IMG/VR virus record: IMGVR_UViG_3300018476_000127
Location: 1 to 44,279 of that record
DNA from: a virus
DNA length: 44,279 nucleotides
Reading direction: 5' to 3' (one strand)
Every line of letters begins with the position of its first letter. The stretch's first letter is position 1. The position numbers and the translations under genes are program-made. The notes beneath the pieces were generated by a model. It was not told where the DNA came from, did no database searches, and saw only the letters and a program-made list of their open reading frames with translations. Positions 39,053 to 44,279 of the stretch are shown here, in pieces.

Positions 39053-39094
39053 TGTAGTGGTCCTGACCCCGTTTTTCCGGTCAGGGTCACTACA
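39053..39094 (+). terminator. 16-bp stem hairpin
   Basis: TGTAGTGGTCCTGACC (39053-39068) pairs fully with GGTCAGGGTCACTACA (39079-39094), including two G-U pairs; the loop is CCGTTTTTCC. It sits after 38993 and just before the next promoter, so it probably ends the upstream transcript, although only TCTT follows. Confidence 0.65.
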
Positions 39095-39102
39095 TCTTGT
39101 GG

Positions 39103-39131
39103 TTGACACCGTTTAGCCCATCTGTCAAAAT
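39103..39131 (+). promoter_or_regulatory. Rightward promoter
   Basis: TTGACA (39103-39108), 17 bases, CAAAAT (39126-39131). The -35 is perfect, the -10 matches 4 of 6. TGTCAA at 39123-39128 makes an inverted repeat with the -35 box, which a regulator could use. Confidence 0.6.
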
Positions 39132-39157
39132 CGGGGCTCGGGCGACGTGTGGCAATC

Positions 39158-39190
39158 GAATACTAGTATTTTTTCATAGTATTCAATACT
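39158..39190. promoter_or_regulatory. Inverted repeat in leader
   Basis: GAATACT (39158-39164) is opposite AGTATTC (39178-39184), and AATACTAGTATT inside is itself a 12-base palindrome; a further AATACT follows. Located between promoter and the 39225 gene. Operator-like; no protein can be named. Confidence 0.5.
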
Positions 39191-39224
39191 CAGAAAAATC
39201 TGAAACTCCGAAAGGACAGATTAA

Positions 39225-39452
39225 ATGACAAAACAGGCAGTCGGATTCGTAGAGTACAACGAAAACGTACTCTCCCACCTCGAATCCATCGGTTATCCCG
39301 CACTCATACTCGGCGCTGATGAAATGGCAACTGCCAGACTCATGGCATCTGCTATTCATTTGTGCTACGTCGAATCGCTATCTGCAAAGAAAGCGGCACG
39401 GCGTGTGTACAATCTCACGGCATCACTCATTTCCACCCTGACAGTTCAGTAG
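39225..39452 (+). CDS. Hypothetical helical protein
   Basis: 75 residues, helical (VLSHLESIGYPALILG, MATARLMASAIHLCYVES, AKKAARRVYNLTASLIS). AAAGGAC sits before the ATG in a leader repeated with variations at two following genes. Unrecognised. Confidence 0.6.
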   Translation: MTKQAVGFVEYNENVLSHLESIGYPALILGADEMATARLMASAIHLCYVESLSAKKAARRVYNLTASLISTLTVQ

Positions 39453-39481
39453 ATTCAACTCGAATCCGAAAGGACGATACA

Positions 39482-39703
39482 ATGAAGAGATTCTTTTGTG
39501 TGACGTGTAAGTCGGTTAAACGGGTTCGCACTCTTCCGCTCGAAATCAACGACATCTATTCCAACATTCCATCAGATAGAATCGGACGTTGTGATTGGCA
39601 TACGTCTGGTGTTATCAACGGACGCGCGGTCACTCCGAAGCAGGTAAACTACAAGAAGACGAAGGCATCCACTGTTCAGACCAAACAGAAGAAGGCAAGC
39701 TAA
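39482..39703 (+). CDS. Small Cys/His protein with basic tail
   Basis: 73 residues from ATG 39482, with AAAGGA upstream; the longer upstream frame runs through the previous gene and is rejected. C6/C9 and a CDWH motif form a zinc site; the C-terminus is Lys-rich (KASTVQTKQKKAS). It may bind nucleic acid. The stop overlaps the next start (TAATG). Confidence 0.65.
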   Translation: MKRFFCVTCKSVKRVRTLPLEINDIYSNIPSDRIGRCDWHTSGVINGRAVTPKQVNYKKTKASTVQTKQKKAS

Positions 39704-40407
39704 TGATTACCACAACTACTCAGAAGCGTAAATTCGGTGAGTGCGATACGTGTGATTCGAAGAATGTTCAAATCACACTTGAGCATCACAACATCTGGAT
39801 GTGTGAATCCTGCAAGACAGAGGATGACGAGCGTACCGAGAAGAATAAGCAGGTACAGGCGATCATCACTGAGGCGAAGGTAATCGATACCACGATTGAA
39901 TTGAAGTCGGATATCTTCAATGCCGTGACGGTTCCTGCTACTGCCATCAAGGCTGCAATCTGGGCTGATGATTCGATTCCAGATAATAAGAAGGACTTCG
40001 CATACACGAGTATGATGAATGAGCGTCATCTTCACTTCAAGAAGATAGTATTCGAACGTCGCGCTGAACTCTTGAAGCTTGAGAATGAGATGCTGGCATG
40101 GCAGGTGCAGGCACAACATGCAGCCGGTAAATTGCATGGCGAGGAACGCGCGAAGTTTCGTGAGATTGATGTCAACTATCAGCCCGCACCTGTAAAATCC
40201 GTCAAAGTGGCGGCTGGTGTTTCAGGTAAGAAGGGACCATCGAAGAACGACTATAAGAGAAACGAGATGGCAGCAGCAGTGGAGAAATACGGACTTCCAG
40301 CTAATGCAATCCGTATGATGATGCTGCGGAAGAATATGACGGCGGATGAAGCAGGGAAGGCACTAGCAGCGGCAGAGAATCAAGCATCGGCATCTGTTTC
40401 CAACTAG
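39703..40407 (+). CDS. Zinc-ribbon helical protein
   Basis: 234 residues from ATG 39703. C14/C17 and C34/C37 form an N-terminal ribbon; a long charged helix follows (KKIVFERRAELLKLENEMLAW is its core, here quoted only in part), then a basic Gly/Lys linker and a C-terminal helix-loop (YGLPANAIRMMMLRKNMTADE) with HTH-like character. DNA-binding is plausible. The longer upstream frame is a shadow of the preceding gene. It lies upstream of the SprT-SNF2 fusion. Confidence 0.65.
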   Translation: MITTTTQKRKFGECDTCDSKNVQITLEHHNIWMCESCKTEDDERTEKNKQVQAIITEAKVIDTTIELKSDIFNAVTVPATAIKAAIWADDSIPDNKKDFAYTSMMNERHLHFKKIVFERRAELLKLENEMLAWQVQAQHAAGKLHGEERAKFREIDVNYQPAPVKSVKVAAGVSGKKGPSKNDYKRNEMAAAVEKYGLPANAIRMMMLRKNMTADEAGKALAAAENQASASVSN

Positions 40408-40460
40408 TATCAACTGATTCATTGAACTGATTCGATTGCATTCCGTAAGGACAATCAACT

Positions 40461-42548
40461 ATGACCAGACAAGAAGCGTCACAACTACTGCGGGAAGAAC
40501 TCAATAAACACGGGCTGAGAGATTGGTCCGTGAGACTCAATCAGAATGCCGACTCTAAATTTTTGGGTCTATGTAGCTATAAAGATCGCTGCATCATTCT
40601 GAGTGCCCACCATATCGACATCCACCCATCACCGGATGTCATCAATACAATCAAGCACGAAGTAGCACACGCGCTCGTAGGTCCGGGACATGGGCACGAT
40701 GATGTGTGGTCAGCTAAGGCACGGGAAGTGGGGTGTGACAACACTCTGCCGTGTTCTAATCTTTCATTGTCGCCATATGTGATCGATGCAATTCGATCAG
40801 GCGCTACAGTGGAAGTGACATTCGAGGAGCAGGTAATACGCACTCCACGATATAACATCACTCGCCTGCAGGATAAGTGCGAAGTATGTGGTGTAGTGGC
40901 AGTGATGAAGGAAGAGAAGATTGTAGTGATGGATGGGGACACGGAACCCAACCTGAAATACATTCTTCTGGAGTGTGGGCATACCATCATCAAGCAGATA
41001 CCAAAGGGAACACCGTTCCATACGTTCCAGTTTGGTGGTGACATCAATTGCAAGCATGAGTGGAATAAGAATACTTGTCTCGCTTGCAATCGGAAGCGTC
41101 CATACGATTTTCAACTCGAAGGAATGGCGTTTCTTGAGGTAGCACTATCTACAGCCAATGGCGGCGCGTGTTTCGATGAAATGGGATTAGGTAAGACCAT
41201 ACAGGCAGGTGGTGTGTTGAAATTCCACCCTGAACTGTGGCCTGTATTGTGGATTGTCAAATCCGGTCTGAAGTATCAGACGGCAGTATTTCTCATCGAT
41301 TGGCAAGGGGATGCATTCGTTCCACAGATAATCAATTCCTCGAAGGATTATCTGATGCCCGGTCTGAAGAACTACATCATCGGATATGATATGTTGGTGC
41401 CGAAGACACGCACTCTCAAATCAGGGAAGGTGGTTAGTAGCGGATTCGATATCAGCCAATTCGAGCGTGTCGGCATCAAATGTGTTGTGTTAGACGAGTG
41501 TCAGCAAATCAAGAATGTAGACTCGTCACGGACGCAGATGGTACGACGTGTAGTCAAAGGCAAGAAGGTAATTCCACTGTCTGGAACGCCATGGAACAAT
41601 CGTGGCTCAGAGCTGTTTCCAGTGTTGAATATGCTGGACTCCACGAAGTTCCACTCTGAAGCTGATTTCAAACGTCGTTGGGTTGACACGTATTGGAGTG
41701 GGAATCAGCTGAAGGAAGGTGGTATTCGTAACATCAAGGCATTCAAAGAGTACACAAAGTCTCTTTGCATCAGGAGAGAGCGCGTGGAAGTGATGCCAGA
41801 ACTACCGTTGGTCAATAGGACCAAACTTCATGTCAAGATGGACCTCACCACGGAACAACAGTATGACGAGGCAGTAGAAGAGTTCGTCAAGTGGTATGAG
41901 GAGCAGGCTGGTAATCTGACTGGTATGGCAATCATCGCAGCCATGCAGAAGATGCGGCATCTAGTGGGTGTCGCCAAGATTCCTGCTACGATGGAATACT
42001 TGGAAGAGTTCGCAGAAGACACTGACAGGAAGATCGTAGTGTTCGCACATCATATCGACGTTCAGGACATGCTCTACACTCAGGTAAAGGAACGGTTTGA
42101 TTCGGATGGTGTGGAAGAGAGAATTCCTGTATTGAAGCTGTTCGCAGAGACGGATGGTGCTGAAAAGTTCGAAATTCAAGAACGTTTCAATAAGCTACCA
42201 CGCGCTATCCTCGTCGCATCACAATTGGCAGCAGGTGAGGGTCTTAACCTTCAGACGTGCTGTGACTGTGTGATGCATGAGAGGCAGTGGAATCCGGGTA
42301 AGGAAGAACAATGTGAAGGTCGATTTATTCGCATCGGTTCAGTGTCTAACAGTGTGTCGGCAGTATACGCACACATGGAAGGACTCACTACCATCGACCC
42401 TCAGTTGGATGAGATGGTAGAGAGGAAGCGTATTCAATTCCATAACGTCATGAACAATGGCGAGATGCAGGTATGGAATGAAGACAGTATGCTGAAGGAA
42501 TTGGCTGAAGTGATTGTATCAGCCCATAGACGGAAGAAGGGGCTGTAA
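40461..42548 (+). CDS. SprT-like metalloprotease - zinc ribbon - SNF2 helicase fusion
   Basis: 695 residues. Residues 1-100 match SprT: HEVAH (66-70), GPGHGHDDVW (74-83) giving the third ligand. A Cys pair and ECGH (about 137-180) and CKHEW...CLACN form zinc sites. Residues about 215-680 are an SNF2-type two-lobe ATPase: DEMGLGKT (motif I, about 239-246), DECQQ (motif II in the place of DEAH), LSGTPWNN (III), LAAGEGLNL (V) and QCEGRFIRIG (VI). SprT/SPRTN proteases cut DNA-protein crosslinks; SNF2 motors remodel protein-DNA complexes. A combined machine that pulls on and cleaves proteins bound to DNA is an attractive inference. TAAGGAC precedes ATG 40461. Confidence 0.88.
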   Translation: MTRQEASQLLREELNKHGLRDWSVRLNQNADSKFLGLCSYKDRCIILSAHHIDIHPSPDVINTIKHEVAHALVGPGHGHDDVWSAKAREVGCDNTLPCSNLSLSPYVIDAIRSGATVEVTFEEQVIRTPRYNITRLQDKCEVCGVVAVMKEEKIVVMDGDTEPNLKYILLECGHTIIKQIPKGTPFHTFQFGGDINCKHEWNKNTCLACNRKRPYDFQLEGMAFLEVALSTANGGACFDEMGLGKTIQAGGVLKFHPELWPVLWIVKSGLKYQTAVFLIDWQGDAFVPQIINSSKDYLMPGLKNYIIGYDMLVPKTRTLKSGKVVSSGFDISQFERVGIKCVVLDECQQIKNVDSSRTQMVRRVVKGKKVIPLSGTPWNNRGSELFPVLNMLDSTKFHSEADFKRRWVDTYWSGNQLKEGGIRNIKAFKEYTKSLCIRRERVEVMPELPLVNRTKLHVKMDLTTEQQYDEAVEEFVKWYEEQAGNLTGMAIIAAMQKMRHLVGVAKIPATMEYLEEFAEDTDRKIVVFAHHIDVQDMLYTQVKERFDSDGVEERIPVLKLFAETDGAEKFEIQERFNKLPRAILVASQLAAGEGLNLQTCCDCVMHERQWNPGKEEQCEGRFIRIGSVSNSVSAVYAHMEGLTTIDPQLDEMVERKRIQFHNVMNNGEMQVWNEDSMLKELAEVIVSAHRRKKGL

Positions 42549-42568
42549 TTAGCTGATGGTAAGTAGAG

Positions 42569-42593
42569 GGATGGAGTCTAATCAATTCCATCC
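42569..42593 (+). terminator. Hairpin after SprT-SNF2 gene
   Basis: GGATGGA (42569-42575) pairs with TCCATCC (42587-42593). Only TTC follows, so a weak terminator or mRNA-end hairpin. Confidence 0.45.
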
Positions 42594-42627
42594 TTCAATC
42601 GTACTATCAACTAACTGGAGGTAACTA

Positions 42628-42921
42628 ATGGGTGTTAGAACTATCGGTCACGACGATTTCGCTGCGATGTATTGCAGCACTACTGATTGGGCATTTGGGC
42701 CTGTATTCTCTGAAAGGAATGGCTACAGTGCGTATCAACGCATTGATTCATTCCTCACTTGGTTTCGATACAATGGTCGCGTGGGTATGTTACATTACGA
42801 TGACCCACGTCAACTGACGGATTCAGAACTGTCAGCCAAATACAACGAATGGGCTGTGCAGGAAGATGAACAGTGGGCACTGGCAGAGAAGGCCGAACTG
42901 GATAAGTGGGAGGCACAATGA
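42628..42921 (+). CDS. Hypothetical protein
   Basis: 97 residues, Trp- and Tyr-rich (FLTWFRYNGRVGMLHYDD) with a C-terminal charged helix (EWAVQEDEQWALAEKAEL). AACTGGAGG precedes the ATG. Unrecognised. Its stop overlaps the next start. Confidence 0.6.
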   Translation: MGVRTIGHDDFAAMYCSTTDWAFGPVFSERNGYSAYQRIDSFLTWFRYNGRVGMLHYDDPRQLTDSELSAKYNEWAVQEDEQWALAEKAELDKWEAQ

Positions 42922-43262
42922 CTGTAAAAGAACTGATTGAAAAGTTGGGAACACTGGAACAAGACAAAAACATCGATTTACTTGAGAGTGAATCAGGTAA
43001 ATTTGAGATCATCACCATCATCAATGAAGCCGATCGTGTGGCAGGTTACACGATTGAACCTGAACTGGATCAGGTGATGGCTGCTCTCAAGATGGAAGAG
43101 CTGATTATGCTCTGCCAACTGGCTATCATGGGCATCACACGCGCTCAGCAACTCAATCCGAAGGACTACAACAATCTTCTGACTATCGAGATGAAGATTC
43201 GTAGGAACCTTCTGAAGTATGAGAAGGTTTTTGAAGAAGCGAAGTTAGAAGTGTTAGACTAG
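42918..43262 (+). CDS. Hypothetical helical protein
   Basis: 114 residues from ATG 42918 (ATGA overlap; GGGAGG upstream), preferred to the GTG four codons before. A beta-like start (TVKELIEKLGTLEQDKNID) resembles phage DUFs with a KLK-type repeat; the remainder is helices (MAALKMEELIMLCQLAIMG). Function unknown. The tRNA follows 6 bases later. Confidence 0.6.
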   Translation: MTVKELIEKLGTLEQDKNIDLLESESGKFEIITIINEADRVAGYTIEPELDQVMAALKMEELIMLCQLAIMGITRAQQLNPKDYNNLLTIEMKIRRNLLKYEKVFEEAKLEVLD

Positions 43263-43268
43263 ACTGTA

Positions 43269-43353
43269 GCCGGGATGGCGGAACTGGTATACGCTCAAAA
43301 CTTAAAATTTTGCGCTGCGAAGCAGCATGTGGGTTCGACTCCCACTCCCGGCA
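43269..43353 (+). tRNA. tRNA-Leu (anticodon UAA)
   Basis: Acceptor GCCGGGA (43269-43275) pairs with TCCCGGC (43346-43352); discriminator A at 43353. D-arm GCG...CGC; anticodon stem CAAAA/TTTTG around loop CTTAAAA, anticodon UAA; long variable arm GCTGC-GAA-GCAGC, typical of Leu; T-arm GTGGG-TTCGACT-CCCAC. No CCA is encoded (ATT follows). Reads UUA/UUG leucine codons, which an AT-leaning phage may use more than its host. Confidence 0.95.
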
Positions 43354-43377
43354 TTACTTTTCAAACTGGAGTATCAA

Positions 43378-43605
43378 ATGTATAGAGACTTCATCGGACC
43401 GGAACCTCTCAGCAGACTACAGATTGCAGTCGGCGGCATTCTCACGTTGGAATGTGTCGGACACATTAAAGACCTGAGAAACATCTGGGCTGATTGGTGT
43501 GAGTCACGTAGCATCATGGGATTGCATCCGGGTGGCTCGATTATGTATTTGGCATCTAAGCCACGTACTTGGGACGTAACTATCGGTAACTACATCGAGG
43601 ACTAG
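43378..43605 (+). CDS. Hypothetical protein after tRNA
   Basis: 75 residues from ATG 43378 (CTGGAG upstream); the earlier in-frame start lies inside the tRNA and is rejected. Pattern: small alpha/beta (RLQIAVGGILTLECVGHIKDL, shortened here to key residues) ending in a Thr-Trp-Asp strand. Unrecognised. Confidence 0.6.
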   Translation: MYRDFIGPEPLSRLQIAVGGILTLECVGHIKDLRNIWADWCESRSIMGLHPGGSIMYLASKPRTWDVTIGNYIED

Positions 43606-43606
43606 A

Positions 43607-43816
43607 ATGAAACTACTGCATGAGACTGAAAAAGTGAATACACACGACAGATTCTTCATCTGTGGTAAAGACCCGGATGGGAGTGGCGGTGGTGTCATCG
43701 CTACACGTGATACGCTCGATGGCGCGACAACTCTACAAGCCAGAGCAATTATGCAAGGGTACACGAAGGTACGTGTACTCACTTGGAAAGAACTGAACGA
43801 AGAGGGTGACCTGTGA
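43607..43816 (+). CDS. Hypothetical small protein
   Basis: 69 residues, alpha/beta (HDRFFICGKDPDGSGGGVI, TTLQARAIMQGYTKVRVL). It starts right after the previous stop and overlaps the next start. It has the look of a compact single domain. Unrecognised. Confidence 0.55.
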   Translation: MKLLHETEKVNTHDRFFICGKDPDGSGGGVIATRDTLDGATTLQARAIMQGYTKVRVLTWKELNEEGDL

Positions 43817-43968
43817 TGACACCTGATGAGAAGATTGCAATGTTGATTGACACTGTACAGTCACTGACCAATTCGATAGAACACATAGCAGGAATAATCG
43901 ATAAGATTCACATTCGATTAGCTCAGATTGAATACATGCTGAATACTGAAGACCATACCAAACACTAA
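43816..43968 (+). CDS. 50-residue helical protein
   Basis: MTPDEKIAML... to ...NTEDHTKH, a continuous heptad-like helix (probable coiled coil). The ATG overlaps the previous TGA; coupled translation. Unrecognised. Confidence 0.55.
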   Translation: MTPDEKIAMLIDTVQSLTNSIEHIAGIIDKIHIRLAQIEYMLNTEDHTKH

Positions 43969-43979
43969 CTGGAGAACTG

Positions 43980-44279
43980 ATGACTGAGATGCAACCACTG
44001 AAACCACTCACTGAAGGCATCGTACTAATCGTCGGTACGAAGCCATCAAATTTCGACCCATTCATTAAGGAACATCCACGGGTTGTATTGTGGGAGAGTC
44101 AGAGTCAACATTGGAGTGATAAAGACTTACCATCGAATACTCGTGCGATATTTATGACGAGATTCATTGGACACGCGGCATTCAATAAAATCATTGGAGA
44201 GGCGCGTAAGAGACACATCACCATATTCAATCCGATGGGAACTGGTATCATTGCACGTCAGGTCAAGGAACTATTAACT
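43980..44279 (+). CDS. DUF2325-like protein, 3' truncated by window
   Basis: 100 codons remain open at the window edge. GGAG lies about 6 bases before ATG 43980. The fragment has IVLIVGTKPSNFDPF, then RAIFMTRFIGHAAFNKI and ITIFNPMGTGIIARQ: alternating strands and helices like the Rossmann-type DUF2325 domain (VGG...H...vk..ak). The exact family cannot be confirmed from the fragment. Confidence 0.4.
   Translation, partial: MTEMQPLKPLTEGIVLIVGTKPSNFDPFIKEHPRVVLWESQSQHWSDKDLPSNTRAIFMTRFIGHAAFNKIIGEARKRHITIFNPMGTGIIARQVKELLT

Noticed and set aside
1-44279. Circular closure of the window
   Set aside because: Joining base 44279 to base 1 puts a TAA directly before the first codon of the truncated ATPase and leaves it without a Walker A loop; the gene at the right end meets a stop about 12 codons later. 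Sequence is missing between the ends.
1-44279. Temperate lifestyle genes
   Set aside because: I looked for an integrase, excisionase, Cro/CI-like repressor and attachment-site-like tRNA duplication. None was recognisable, so the palindromes are reported as unassigned operators only.

Overview
The window is most of a tailed double-stranded DNA bacteriophage genome (or a long fragment of one), with the gene content of a podovirus (short, non-contractile tail). A leftward late block runs from about 36.2 kb down to 6.2 kb and encodes packaging, capsid, tail, fibre and internal virion proteins. Genes on the + strand (36.4 kb to the right end, and 1 to 6.1 kb at the left end) encode replication, repair and many small accessory proteins. 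There is no integrase, no recognisable lysogeny repressor, no phage RNA polymerase and no tape-measure protein. The host cannot be named. Low-complexity, AT-leaning structural genes beside a few GC-rich genes, and a phage tRNA-Leu(UAA), would fit a host whose genome is GC-richer than the phage, but that is inference.

Left arm (1-6.2 kb, + strand): the end of a RecA/Sak4-like ATPase, a DUF669-like putative ssDNA-binding protein, a hyperacidic mini-protein, a cold-shock-domain protein, zinc-ribbon mini-proteins, a fusion of a uracil-DNA-glycosylase-type domain with a proofreading family A DNA polymerase, a DUF3987-like ATPase/helicase, and a RanBP2-type zinc finger. A strong hairpin at 6.11-6.15 kb separates this arm from the convergent late operon.

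Late operon (36.2 to 6.2 kb, - strand), in order of transcription: HTH protein (probable small terminase), IPT/TIG protein, a Cys/His hydrolase-like protein, Pro/Gly/Met-rich protein, endonuclease VII homologue, large terminase, small hypotheticals, a metzincin-motif mini-protease coupled to a two-TM holin-like protein, Gly-rich virion proteins, portal with a zinc-ribbon insertion, scaffold, major capsid protein, two related capsid-associated beta proteins flanking a hairpin, head-completion candidates (with an overprinted gene pair), adaptor, tail proteins, two fibres built from a shared repeat, and three internal/ejection proteins ending in a 1514-residue protein with a zincin motif.

Control region (35.9-39.2 kb): this is the least conventional part. 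A near-perfect sigma70 promoter (TTGACA-N18-TATAAT) points leftward into the late genes, with a palindrome in its spacer and a -35 box lying inside a repeated element. That element recurs as two clusters of roughly 70-bp-period repeats (36.19-36.36 and 37.33-37.57 kb). Between and after the clusters are GC-rich, moron-like small genes, most followed by their own hairpin terminator; three of those hairpins share a loop sequence. Rightward promoters at 37.6, 38.4 and 39.1 kb then drive the right arm.

Right arm (38.5-44.3 kb, + strand): small zinc-binding proteins, a striking SprT metalloprotease-zinc ribbon-SNF2 helicase fusion, small ORFs with coupled starts, one tRNA-Leu, and a truncated DUF2325-like gene at the window end. 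The two window ends do not join in frame, so some sequence is missing between them. The layout (divergent from about 36 kb, convergent at 6.1 kb) is what a circularly permuted phage map would give.
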